Below are positions 13,627 through 27,602 of a stretch of DNA of 64,000 nucleotides, one piece after another. This DNA comes from Lytechinus variegatus (Eukaryota; Echinodermata; Echinoidea; Temnopleuroida; Toxopneustidae). The notes under the pieces are model-generated. The model was not told the origin of the DNA, made no database searches, and saw nothing but the letters and a program-made list of their open reading frames with translations. The stretch spans positions 70,519,356 to 70,583,355 of the forward strand of contig NC_054740.1 of assembly GCF_018143015.1 (NCBI RefSeq), in the 5' to 3' direction. The translations under genes were made by a program, and so were the position numbers. Position 1 is the first letter of the stretch. Every line of letters begins with the position of its first letter.

Positions 13627-13629
13627 TCT

Positions 13630-15282
13630 GCTTCAGACAATGTCAGATACCGGATGGTAAAATGGGGTTTAACATGCTAAAGACAATACAGAAATACCTC
13701 AGAGCTGCAAACTTGGAATGGGATGAAATGCAGCACTGTAATTTGTGTAAAGGAACGGAATGAGAATGTGTAGTCAAAACCAGCGAGAAAGATGAAATTT
13801 TCATAGAAGTTAGAACATGAAATGTGCTTTATATTCCTGTACATTAATTGAGAATACTTCCACATTTTGGAATTAATTCAACCCGATGTCAGAGGGGAAG
13901 CATTGTACTGACCGGTAAAGGGACATTATAATTTTCATTGTTATAATTTATACGGAATTTAAAACCGAATATAATTATTGTAAATAATAGGATAATTAGT
14001 CACGCGGATAACATTATTGGTATGTACTTGTACTCGGTAATTTGGCCCTATTGGCTGAGTAGCCAACATTGTATGAAGCGCTTAACTACCCTGACCCCGT
14101 GCCCCATTGCAGTATATGGCAACAATCTAAAAAAAGTTTACCCAATGTTGGGTAAAATGGGAACGTGCATGTTGGTTGGGTAAAAAACTCCAATATTTTG
14201 TAAATTTTACGCAATGTTGTGTTGAAATAGCCCATTATGGAGTAAAAAAAAAAACACTACCCAGCAAACACACATATTCCATTTCTACCCGATATTAAGT
14301 GGTTTCAGATATAGGCCTATCCGAATTTCTTGGGAAAATGGCTGCTTTATATGCAGAACGTGAAATGATCGATGATGATTGGAGAATGCAAATTAAGTTA
14401 TGGCGAAATGATGTGTGAAGTAATAGTAATAATACAATTTGAACAGACCTTGACATTTAAGAGGACACCATGCACCCCGTGGCTATATGAGTTTGAGAAT
14501 AAGCAGTCGAGTGAACCAACAAATTTGAGAGGGTCAGACATGCCGAATATTTCTATAAAAGTTGCGAGCGAGGAAAAAAATCAAGTTTTTATACGAAAAA
14601 TCTTACTTTGTGATAGATTTAGAATACCTGAATAAAAACAAAAATAGTATCACATTTCACCCTCTTTCCTTGCCATTTTCTTTATTTCTACTTTTTTTGG
14701 GGGGGGGCAGGGGCATGGCCTCAAGACCCGATCCATACGCCATGCAGTGTTGAGTATTGTCCAGGATTCAGATAAAATTAATTTGCACTCTCTGGAGGAA
14801 TTAAAACATAAACAACGAATAGTTAAGGGTGGCGCATGTACGTTCAGAAATTATGATTATGATTGAGATACTGTAAAACGGGAAATACCACGAACTCAAT
14901 CAATATGGCAATTTGCCGCTTGGTATACATCCACTTGTACTAATGCCCCTTTTCTTCAATAAGTTCTTGTGATAACTATTTGGCCAAAATGGCAGGTAGG
15001 CAGAATAGTACCACTCTGTTTAATTTCCACTTTAGCTTCAGCCTATTTTTGGCTATACAATACAGCCTACTCACTGTGTCCAAAATTATCATTTGGTCAA
15101 GCCTCAGTCAGTACATATTCATTTTGTGTTTACACTTCTAATCTTTACTTCGTCTAATTTTGATATTTCTCGCAACACGAGATCAGAGCTACTGTATCCT
15201 AGACAGTTGCAAACATAAGTACTTTCGTTAACAACATCGTGTTTTCTTTTTGTTTTTCTTCCCTCTCTCCTCTTATATGCAG
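13630..15282. other. Non-coding region upstream of gene A
   Basis: The 5' exon and promoter of gene A should lie here or further upstream, but I cannot identify them. A small palindromic repeat occupies about 14130-14275: ACCCAATGTTGGGT plus repeated 'gggtaaaa' words, MITE-like. There is a poly-G run at about 14698. No TATA box or other promoter feature can be called with confidence. Confidence 0.5.
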
Positions 15283-17005
15283 CAAGAGGAAGATCATATG
15301 ACTGGATACGAAAGCATCATCTTTCCTTCTCCAAGAAACAGCAGAAACCTTGATCTTGGTGCACCAGGTAGATCTCCTCATAGACCTTCCCAGACACGCA
15401 GTGTCATCATCAACAATGCAGCTAGGAGACCACGCTCTGACTTACGCCCAAGTTCCTGGAACACCAACCCAAGGAGTGGTGTTATCATCCAGCATCTTAA
15501 TTCCATTCCACGGGATGCAGAGCGACCAAGGATAGTGGAGGTTACTGGGATTGAAGATTTGGATGAAGCGAATGGCGATGGTCGAGGCATCACCAGCCCG
15601 GATTACCCAGTATCCGAACCCGATAGGGTTGGTCGAAATACTGGGTATCCGACGCTGCCGGTTGACACTGGACCATCGTTACCGGACAGGGACTATCACC
15701 CTAACAGCGACAGCAGACCGGATATCCATCGTGTGAATCTGAGTGCCGGAGACGAGGGAGATCCACCTGGGGAAACGGTTATCCCTCCATCCTCACCTCC
15801 ACCACCTGCACCGCCTCCTCCACCTCTTCCCCAAGCACAATCCGAGAATACCCCGAGTACACAACCGCCCCAAGGGAACACAGGAGAGGATACTGAAAAT
15901 CAAGAACTGCATATAGTTCTAAGACGAGCACTTGCAAGGAACTTTGATACAACTCAACCTAATCAAGACGAAGCTGAACAACAGCAAGGAGATGAACCGA
16001 GGAGAGTTTCCAATTTTACACAAACTCGGCACGACCCACTGCAGTCAACTCAAGTACAAACTACACTTGAAAGACCTTCTCGTCGTGGGGACACAAATGA
16101 ACGACAATCGGACAATCTTAAGAATACCAAAAGGTCCAGTAAGGGCATGGATCAAAGGTCACAACAAAATCGAGAGGCAGAGAGAAGGTCAGGTCATCGT
16201 AATAGTGAATCGTTTGAACACAATGTATTTGGGCCAAGATTTCATTCGGATGATTTTCACTCATCCCAAGGTTACCAGCCATCGCGACCACGTTCGCGAG
16301 TAGAAACCGACGACTTCCCTCGGCGATCTTCACGGATAATCGAACAAATCATAATCACAAGAGAAATCGATCCATCTTCTGGTCACCCAATGGAATCAGT
16401 ACCAATGCATCCGCCATCGAGGCCCCAGTCAGGACCTAACATTGTCTACAACAACTCCGTGCGTGAAAGTGGCCGCAGATCTCGCGGATGGGGACCATTT
16501 GGTGAAACGCATCGACAGTGGTCCCCGCGTGATGGAAACGAACATTTGGATCTTACTGGCATCGTGGCAGGTATTGAAACTGACACGGACGCTGGAGACG
16601 ACTTCGGCTACAGCTACGGTTATATGCCTGGTGAAGTGGCAGGACGAAGGGGGAGGACAAACCAAGGATATGATGTGAGTCCGCCGGAAGAACGACGACG
16701 TCCTGAGGTTACAAGGATGCCTTCCGGTCACTCAGCATTGAATGAAGGCTTCAATGTTCCTCCGCCTCCGCCATACACCGAAAGAGATGTTTCACCACCA
16801 AACCTTCGGTCTGCTGGAAGATCGACTGGTCATCCTTTGGGTAGATCAAGTAGAAGGAGAAGTTGGCTAGCAGGTGATAGTGACAGATCTTCGACCATTA
16901 CTACAGGATGGACGCAACGGACACGAGTCGTGTTTGCCGTCATGCTCTTACTGTGCATCCTTCTCCTTTTGGGATTGGTCGTAGTAGTCTGCATTTATTT
17001 TACTG
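15283..17005 (+). CDS. Gene A large exon
   Basis: A pyrimidine-rich tract and TATATGCAG precede 15283. The donor is CTG|GTAAGG at 17005/17006. The frame is open for the whole 1.7 kb in an AT-rich region full of stops, and base composition is clearly more balanced than in the flanks, supporting real coding. It encodes the disordered region and the first membrane helix. Reading through the donor adds only 12 residues before TAA at 17041-17043. Confidence 0.85.
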
Positions 17006-18127
17006 GTAAGGAAGTTGATGACACACAGTCACAATATGAATAACCAGGCTTGATTGTAGGTCAAATGATATTGTGGGTCTACATTTACAGGGAGGTATGT
17101 CTTATTTGGGACACTCGATTTTCACTTCATGAAACTCCTCTATTTATAACCCTTTAATAGATTATGTATAACGATGTCTGTAACTGTAAGAGAAATAAAT
17201 GACATTCCGATTATCGAGAGCATTGTCTACGAACTCAAATCAGGGAAGCGTTTTATGAAAAAGTATGATTCATTTTTTTTTCTCTCAGTCAATCAGATAT
17301 GTAAGGGTTAGAAGTAGCTTATTACAATCTGTTTCATGAAGCGCTACCCATGTTCTACGCATATTAAACTTTGGAAAGAAAAGCGGTCCAAAAGCACACC
17401 AAATAGTTACGAATTTCGAAGAGAAAATGGGCCTATAGTAAATTAATATAGGCGATGAATTGGCAATGTTTATAATATTCTGATTTCTCTCTTTATTAAA
17501 TTCCTGACAGCTGGACCGGGTAAAGACTGTCTAAGTACTGGACCATGCGAGGAACCATCAATTGGATATATAATCGGTAAGTTAATTTTCACAAAGTCCT
17601 TGACATACTTATCCCCAATCTTCGTTAACTGGTCATCTAACGATCCTGAATGCCACTGCTGTTGAAATCAGGTCTTGAATAGGATCATAAGTCAGAACGT
17701 AAACCCAATCATTTTCGATTTTCTTTGAAACTATATGTCGTGCAATACAATTATATTATATTGGTTAATTCAATTAATCATTTCATACAGAATTGGTCTA
17801 TACACGGATCTAGTGAGCCCCCCCCCCAACAAAAAATAAATAATAAATAAATAACTAAAGCCCATCTTTCAGCACTTCAAGAGGCTGTTTGGGGTAAAGT
17901 GTGGATGAAATTTATGGACAATGCTTGATCTGCCCCTGCTGCGGGTTTATAGTGAAATCATGTACTATTTAAATCTCTATATTCTTTCTCTATTCTGTGC
18001 AGCATTTGCTGTTATCGGATTTCTAGCATTCATTTTCATGCTCATTGGCATCATCCTCTGCTGTTTCGCATGTCGGATATCCAGAGAGAAACGGATGCAG
18101 AACTATCCGGTCTCGGTTCGTCGGTAA
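15298..18127 (+). CDS. Gene A: proline-rich two-transmembrane protein, 3 exons
   Basis: The coding segments are 15298-17005, 17511-17576 and 18003-18127. The junctions are GT-AG, both introns are phase 1, and the frame stays open to TAA. The product is about 632 residues. Residues 1-540 are hydrophilic and rich in S, R, P, D and E, with a polyproline block at about 163-178 (SH3, EVH1 or profilin-type ligand) and PPPPPY at about 487-493 (PPxY, the WW/NEDD4-type ligand). A hydrophobic helix at about 544-568 is followed by a short loop with two cysteines (576, 582), a second helix at about 592-616 and a basic tail. Inference: a membrane adaptor with a hairpin anchor and both termini cytoplasmic. 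I do not recognise the family. The ATG at 15298 is the first in frame after a splice acceptor ending at 15282, but its -3 base is C. The exon also enters in phase 0, so the true start may lie in an unseen upstream exon. Confidence 0.8.
17194..17199 (+). promoter_or_regulatory. AATAAA in gene A intron 1 (possible alternative poly(A) signal)
   Basis: A canonical hexamer lies about 150 bp after the in-frame TAA that terminates read-through of the first donor. Use of this site would give a one-helix isoform. Confidence 0.4.
17511..17576 (+). CDS. Gene A exon encoding the inter-helix loop
   Basis: A 66-bp exon between TTCCTGACAG and ATCG|GTAAGTT. It encodes the short loop between the two membrane helices, including both cysteines (576 and 582). 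Phase 1 on both sides, so it could be skipped without a frameshift. Confidence 0.8.
18003..18127 (+). CDS. Gene A terminal coding exon
   Basis: The acceptor is TTCTGTGCAG at 18002. The exon encodes the second hydrophobic helix (FAVIGFLAFIFMLIGIILCC in its core), then a basic juxtamembrane RISREKR segment and a short tail ending in TAA at 18125-18127. Confidence 0.82.
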
Positions 18128-18325
18128 CAGCCGCTCTTGATTATCGTTAACAGCAGTCCATCACCCCCAACCGAATCAGCACAATGGACCTTCTCAGCAA
18201 AATGCAATTTTAGTATCATGGGTGGCTGATATTGTCGGCACACATTATGCATCAACTTAATTGTCATTAAGAAGAGCATGGAACAAACATTTAACCGATC
18301 ATTAATGGAATATGTTTTTTGGTTC

Positions 18326-18475
18326 TGGGGCCCGTTGCAGAAAGAGTTGCAATCAATCGTAACTCTAAAAAATCATGCGCAACTTAATTTTCAACGAATC
18401 AACAGCGCGCATTTGGGACTTGCGATTGATTTTTTGACTTGCGTTTAAACGCAACTCTTTCTGCAACGGACCCCA
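18326..18475. mobile_element. MITE family 3 in the presumed gene A 3'UTR
   Basis: A 150-bp element with 25-bp terminal inverted repeats differing at one base: TGGGGCCCGTTGCAGAAAGA... at the left and the complement of ...TCTTTCTGCAACGGACCCCA at the right. The interior is also partly self-complementary ('gcaatcaatcg', 'cgattgat'). It lies between the gene A stop codon (18127) and the AATAAA at 18577, so it would form a hairpin in the mRNA. Related termini (CCCGTTGCATAAAA) occur at 54029-54163 and 55301-55458. Confidence 0.88.
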
Positions 18476-18576
18476 GATGGCATATAATCCCGAACATCCA
18501 CGGTCGATCCAGTCAGGCTTTTATGAAGCAAAAGCAGACCTGTAGGCTGGATGAATGTGATACATTACAGTTCCAC

Positions 18577-18582
18577 AATAAA
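18577..18582 (+). promoter_or_regulatory. Candidate poly(A) signal of gene A
   Basis: AATAAA lies 450 bp downstream of the stop codon and is the first canonical hexamer after it on this strand. Weak evidence on its own. Confidence 0.45.
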
Positions 18583-21500
18583 CGTACTGGTGGGCTTTTA
18601 TTTATTTGTTTTATTTGGGGGCCGAATTCCTAAATTACAAAAACGAGTAAAACATAATTAATATCTCCTTTTATCTTTACCTCATTTATTTCGGTCTTTC
18701 ACTGAATTACCAAGGGCGAATCAAATTATATCATCCATGAAATATATTGCAAAATTGAATTATTTAAAGTGTTTATTCTTTCATTGCTTGATTCGCTCGC
18801 TCGTATATATCTTGGAAATGGCGATGAACCGTATTCAGAACTCCAACCCCTTAAAATAATTGTGTAATTGCACCACTCATTTATAGTAACTAAATTTGAT
18901 TTTTTTTAAATTACATCTCAATTCAAATGTGTATTACGTAATAGTTGTCGAAAAAACAATACTGCCTTGTCTATTGACTGCAATTGCAGTTTTACGAATT
19001 GAAATTAGTATATCAAATTATCAAACCTATATTCAATATCCATTACAGAGTTTTATATATTGTACAGTATAGAAATTTTAAAGCATGATTTGTATTACTG
19101 TATAGAGAGAAATTTCGTTATAATTATTTTTACTTTTATAAGAGACTTTTATAAATTTTTAAGATTGGGTGATGGCGAAAATTAGACTGTCAAACTTAGA
19201 TAAAAGAAGCATTATATACTGAAGTGTTGCCCGCCTATAGGCTTGGCAGTTCTTTTTCGTATCGTATCCAGCATAGGAAATTCGCATTAAAGTATAGCAA
19301 ATTAGTTATCCTATATTGATCATTATTCCTAGCAAGGGCTGTGAACTTTGCAACAAGAAATTTTACTATTTAGATGCACCATTAATGTAAGAATTATATA
19401 TTTAATCTAAGCATTACACACACAGTAATTCCATCCTCAATCAAAATAATGTAACCACTAAACTACCGAACGAGTCTGAAGTAACTTTAGACCGCACAAA
19501 TGCCAATTTAATGATAACTCGTCATATAAATACAGCATTGTTATGCATATTTTTGCTTTAAAGCATATCTTCCCCGAATAATTGGATATAATTTTAGGTG
19601 AATGTTTACGTTTAGACATCATGATCAAAAAGGCATTCTTTGGTGTGATGTAAATTCGACCATGACAAATCAGTAGCATTCATTATGAAATGCCCTTTCC
19701 AAGTAAATAAGGAGTATTGTTTGGTAAATACATTTAGTATACATTGTGTTATGTAAGTTTAATTAAAAAGGTATTTTGAAAGAAGTTAATGGCAACTCCT
19801 ATAGGATTTGGACTTTATAAACATTTGGAATTCTGGATCATTCATTGCAAACGTACCTTTGGCAGAAATGGAATTTTACAAAATTTACATCACAGCAAAG
19901 AATACCTCTCGACTGTACGAACGCAAACATATACCACACACACACACACAAATGTATCCCATTGTTTGGGAGGATTTTTTCCAGAACCTTAAGGGCATAT
20001 GCAGTACTATAGTACTGTGTTTATGACGATTTTCCATTGAATTGGCAACTTTTAATTACAACGGATCATTGTTTTTACTCAATCTGTATACGTTACGGTT
20101 AAAAGTGAAAGTATTATGCGTCGACTCATATTTGTGAAAAATGAAATCGGTTCGTTAAGTCATGTCATGGTGAAGCTTACATTATTACACGCAAATCTGC
20201 ATTTTTTCCCAAAAAAATCACAAGTTATCTATGGAGTAGAAAGTACTGTGGTTGTCATCGATATACCACATTGATACATATCCTGACATAAACTATGTTT
20301 TGCAGTGAACGCAATTCAGTGCTGAATATCTGATGTTCAACTAATTTCATCCACATCTTTGACAAAATAATCGAAACAAATTTCAACAGAAGAGTATTGT
20401 AAAATTTATTGAATAAACTCAGAAGTAGTTGTGATGTCACAGATGAGCGGTAATTTGAGAAATGCTTAAATGAACTTTTGCAAGCATGTAAAAAGTAACA
20501 TTTCGCCATGAAAAGATGCGATTAACTTCGTCGAAAAAAAAGCAACTTCGCTTATGACAGAATAAGAGATGGGCCTATAGGGTACATTTCCGAATGTATA
20601 ATCTCTGCAAGTTTTAAATTAAATGAAAGTAAAAAAGGAAAGTTCTCAAGTCTTTTAAAGCTCATGCGATTCTATGGAGGCCCAAAGTTTGCAACCACGA
20701 AGAGAACAGTGGGTGAAATAGTGATTTTTATTTTGAATCCTGGATAGAGTTAATAATGTGCTCATTCATGCATGACTTGATTAATCAATTTTATTTTAAG
20801 CGAAAGTTGTTCTGAAATCACACTCACTCATATTTTTTTTATAGATATGACTATGATAATGCTCCTTGTTGTTGTTTATGTAGGAAGCGCCGTTTCATCA
20901 GAAAATGCACAAATTAGAAATACTCATTATTTTATGCAATTCAAGCATGTTGTATAACTCAATTCAATTTTATTACAAAAAGTTTTACGTTACTTTGATT
21001 AAGGGGGAATTGTTATCATCTTTTTATAATGTTATCTACATCATGCAATCCTCATATATGATGACTCATCGATGAATGATCGCGACATGCAATATACAAT
21101 ATCTATGTATATTGCAGCAGTATGCTTATTTTATGCTTAAGAATTTTAATATAATCATATTTTAATTGATTTATACAGCTTACTTATGAACTCAGACATG
21201 AGAAACTCACTTTTTTAAGTAGTATTTTTACTTTTGGAATTGAAACAAATATATATACAAATTCTGATTTCCATGGTAAACATTACACGAATGGAAATTT
21301 ATCCCTGAATCAAAATAAAGACGCATTTTTTTAGTGTAAGAAAATTACATTTTGCTAAAATGTGTATAAAAATTAAACAATATTCGTTGAGTAATGAGTA
21401 GTAATGTATGAGTGTGGACACATCAAATGACAAAGTTGTATCTTCAAAAAGTAATAAATTCACTTTCAGATTTCATTTTGTTTTATTTTTCATATGAATA

Positions 21501-22004
21501 TGTATCTTCTGACTCGCACTTATTTCTACACTTAGAGGCCTCAGTGCTCCTAGTTGTATTTAGCCTGTAACAATGAGCACGGTTTAAAGGATCATAAATA
21601 GCGATGTTCAACCGTTGAAAATTTGATATCAACCCATCCATCAGATTATGTTAAAACAATGAAATGACATTAGAAAACGCAAATTATATTTTATCACTTT
21701 TTAAAAATGTGTTTACTAATGCGCGACTCGATGGATTTAAATGTCGTTTATTTTTAAACACAGAAGTTTTAGAAGTTAGGCGAAAGTGCTAAATTTGCAT
21801 TTTTTTTAAATTTCGATTTCAGTATAGTCTACTTGGTTTTATGTTTCGATTTTTATTGCGTTTTTATTGAAAGATGTTTTAAAATTTACAGCGTTAAATA
21901 TCATCTTCTAATTCCAGCAAATTTATTGTCCAATTTTATTCATATAAATAGCTTCACTCAAGCTATAGGACAGTGACTGTTGAATATTGTTCAGTGCGTT
22001 AAGG
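18583..22004. other. Non-coding AT-rich intergenic region
   Basis: No gene, RNA or clear repeat structure is supported beyond a short (CA)n tract at about 19937-19951. The sequence is uniformly AT-rich with stops in all frames. Confidence 0.6.
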
Positions 22005-22012
22005 ATTCAAAT

Positions 22013-23513
<1,501 letters not shown>

Positions 23514-23521
23514 ATTCAAAT

Positions 23522-24580
23522 TGAATCAAGTGTATGTATTTATCTAATACACGGGAGTGTACACTGTTCCAACGGGTGATCACAAGATTTCCTTCAAGTA
23601 TTTCGAGTTTAATTTCTAGTTTTCAATCAAAATGTGATCATGCTCGGGCGAGTAATTCTAATAACACATTTTGTATAATGATGTTTGTCGCTACTTTGAT
23701 AAAACAAATATTATTTGAATTTGAAATAAGATTTAATAGACCCAACAACTCACAATGGGCTTGTCTCATTAGTAATCAACAAATAAAAGCAGTAAAAGCA
23801 GGGAAGGTGAGTTTTTGCCATTCAAGAGAGAAAAAAATAACAGACATTGCTCTCTGTATATAGGCACTAGGAAACATAATAAATTAAATTCAAAGATATT
23901 ATTGGCAAAAGTCTGCAGAAATGTTTTTAAATAATGAAACCTTGAAACCAGTTGAAAGTTGAATTTTAAAACAAAATAATCTCTCATCTAGTCTATCGCA
24001 AGTTATATATTTTTTTAATGAGAGGACATGTGTTACAGGTTTCAAACAATGATAACATGGTCGAAGTACTTTTCTATCATAAAATGACAAAAAAGAGAGA
24101 TGTCTTGGGGTATATTTTCAGTGTCCAGGAAGGGGGGGGGGTCATGTGTAACAATATGTAATTCGAATTGCCATTGAAAGGATCTCCATCGCATTAGTGT
24201 TCTAAACAACCAAACGCAACTTTCTTACTGTTGTTCAATTTTACACAAAACTTAGGTTGGTCATATACGGTTTTGTCTACTTTCACACAAGCTAACTTCC
24301 TCCAATGACCGCAGTACCTTTGATTCACGATAAACTTTACAAACCAAGCTTTGATGAAATGAAAACTAGGAGAGTCAACGATAAATGTGTATATGTCAAT
24401 TAAAACACTATTGATAGCCTTCACATTATTCTCGTTTGGGGATATATTATAAAGAGAAAATAGAGGAGATGGGGATATCGGAGAGAGAGAGAGAAGAGAG
24501 AGATCGATAAAAGAAAGACAAGGGAGAGGAGGGGGAACAGAAGGAGAATGGAAGGAGCTGAAAAGAAACATGAATGGGGT
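23522..24580. other. Non-coding region before the (GAAA)n tract
   Basis: AT-rich, then purine-rich from about 24480 (GAGA repeats). No gene is supported. A poly-G run lies at about 24132. Confidence 0.55.
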
Positions 24581-24584
24581 AAGA

Positions 24585-25099
<515 letters not shown>

Positions 25100-26047
25100 G
25101 GAGATAATGAGAAGTGGGAGGGGTATACATATATAGAAAGAGAGAGGAGGGGTTAGAAAGAGAGGAAGATTATAAAAAGGGGAGCTAAATAGAAAGAGAG
25201 AAAGGGGGTGTAAGCAAAATATCCATAATGTAATCAAAACACCTACAACAACCATGTCAATATCTTCTTATATTGATCATCATCATTCCATCAAGCCTGA
25301 AAAGTTACGGTGCAACCAGTTTGTACAATCACACTCAATCATCCATTGTGATCAAATTCCTACTCAACTTATTCTACCAACTTAGATTAAAGAAACACAT
25401 TCGAAAAACACGCTTAAAAGGGTTCCATTATATATTAAATTCTTTTATTTCAGATTTTCGATAAAAATCCATAAAATGCAGTAATTTGGATAACTACAAG
25501 ATATATGCATACATAATTATATTTTTGGTGACAGCATGGAATGATAAACAAGTCGAAATATGCAGCTAAAAATAGTACAAGATTACGATAAGGCACTTAT
25601 TTGACAACCAAAATGAGTTTGTTTTTATTATACATGTATGTCCAATACTAAGTGAATAATAAAAAAGATAGACAGATATCTATATGAATCATAACAATAA
25701 ATTTTCAAGAATTTTCCTTCATCTTCATCATACAAAAATACTAAGAATAAACGAAAAAAGGAATGAATGGGCTAAAATTTGACGATTTGAAGATTTTGCT
25801 TGCATTCTTTTAAACAGTATTATCCATCTCAAGCACAAGATAAGATGGAAAAAAAAAGTTCTTTGGTACATGAAAGATCTAATAAAGGTGCAGGAAAAAA
25901 ATATCCATGATGGTCGTTATTTCCCCTTAATATCTCCCTTCCATATCTTTTCTTTTTCATGTTATACTCTCTCTCTTCTTCACTTTTCTTTCTATCTTTC
26001 TCTTTTCAAAATGACCAGGATGAGAAGCCACTTCAAGATAACTGATG
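25100..26047. other. Non-coding region
   Basis: A purine-rich shoulder runs to about 25205, then AT-rich sequence with no supported gene or repeat. Confidence 0.55.
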
Positions 26048-26051
26048 TTAA

Positions 26052-26634
26052 AGGAGAATGAAACCATTGGAACAAGATAGCTTGTGTGAAAACAAAAAAA
26101 TCTAAGAAACAGATCAACAAAAGTTTGAGAAAAATCGGACAAATAACGAGAAAGTTATGAGCATTTGAATATTGTGATCACTAATGCTATGGAGATAGCA
26201 AATTGGCAATGCGACAAAGATGTGTGATGTCACTTGTGAACAACTCTCCCCTTTCCTTTAGTATATATTTCACTTGAATTGCCTCTTTTATCACATCTAT
26301 CCATAGATCATGTGTTCTTTCTACATGAGGGCGTGTAATACATATTTTTTAAGAATACATCATGGTAAGAGAGTTTGTATCATCATAAGAAAAAAGCAAA
26401 AAAGAGACATTTTGAGGGTATTTTATAGTCCACCAAAGGGAAAGTTGTTCATCAGTGACATCACACATCCTTGTCGCATTGCCAATGGGAGGATCTCCAT
26501 AGCATTAGTGATTGCAATATTAAAATGCTCATAACTTTCTCATTTGTCTAATTTTTCTCAAACTTTCTTCATTTTTATTCTTTGATTTTTCTGTTTCTAC
26601 ACAAGCCTATTTGTTCCAAAGGTTTCATTCTCCT
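26052..26634. mobile_element. TTAA-flanked foldback MITE (family 4, copy 1)
   Basis: TTAA at 26048-26051 and 26635-26638 flank termini AGGAGAATGAAACC...GGTTTCATTCTCCT. Inverted complementarity continues inward for about 200 bp on each side: 'aagttatgagcattt', 'atcactaatgctatggaga', 'attggcaatgcgacaa' and 'gatgtgtgatgtcact' all reappear as complements near 26455-26540. The TTAA target duplication is characteristic of piggyBac-type transposition. There are no coding genes inside. A related copy lies at 39159-39749. Confidence 0.88.
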
Positions 26635-27530
26635 TTAAACATTCTTTTTTATGAATCAATCATAGCCAACCCATTGTAAAAATGCTAATTCATGGATACA
26701 ATGTGGCAAATTTGGTCCAAAAATGATACTATGCTTACTATCTCCTATCCTTGATTACATTTCTTGTAAACATTTAGATAGGTTTACCCTTAAAAAATGG
26801 GGAAAAAACAAAAGACTTCAATACCTTGAATTGACAAAGTAATGAGATTTGGGAAAATGGTGACTTCATTTTTCTTTTTTTGTACACTTTTTGTTTGATT
26901 AGAATCATTAGATCAAGTAATGTCATGCTCTGAATAAGGTCAGTGAAATACAAAATAAAAAAAAATATATTAAAGATTGTAAAAGTGAACTTAAGGGGAA
27001 AAAATAAATGCCCCAAAATCAACACCTACCAAATCAAAAAGTCAAAAGATGGGATAAATACAATGGTTATAATCAAGTTCTTTAACTTTCATAATCAAAA
27101 TTAGAATGATCTAATAAAATGATCAGATAAATATTTCATATACAAAACATGAGTTGTACCATTTCTAAGTTGAATTTTTCCAGAGTCGAACAGATAATAA
27201 TTTACTAAGACAAATTTACCTGTACAAGCAATGGACAATGATATGGTACTAGCACTATATTTACTAATGAGATGTTCCCTATAAGTTCAATAAATATACC
27301 TCAAGCATAAAATTAAGGCTAAAAATTCAGAAAATAACAAAAGATAAGAAGAGTTAATAGATTCTCAAATGCTAGCAGAAATTGTGCATACACCATTGTC
27401 GGATATAATCAATATATGATATTTACCTCTAGATTAGTATTAAAACCTTACACAACTTAACTTTGACCTTGATACTCTGATGATTAAAAAGATAATTTTT
27501 CTGTCTAAATGCATCAACAAGACATGAAGT

Positions 27531-27602
27531 TCAAGACCAACAAGTGCATGGACTTGGATGCGCAACTGATTGGCCTCAATGCCCCTTCCTGTTGGTCTTG
27601 GA
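27531..27602. other. Short hairpin-forming sequence
   Basis: 'tcaagaccaacaag' at 27531-27544 pairs with 'cctgttggtcttgga' at 27588-27602, leaving a 43-base loop. The size resembles a small hairpin RNA precursor, but the loop shows no long continuous pairing, so this may be only a repeat fragment. Confidence 0.35.

Noticed and set aside
15250-15297. Upstream ATG at 15250 as the gene A start
   Set aside because: It lies in the polypyrimidine tract before a good splice acceptor (AG at 15281-15282), so the codons before 15283 are intronic.
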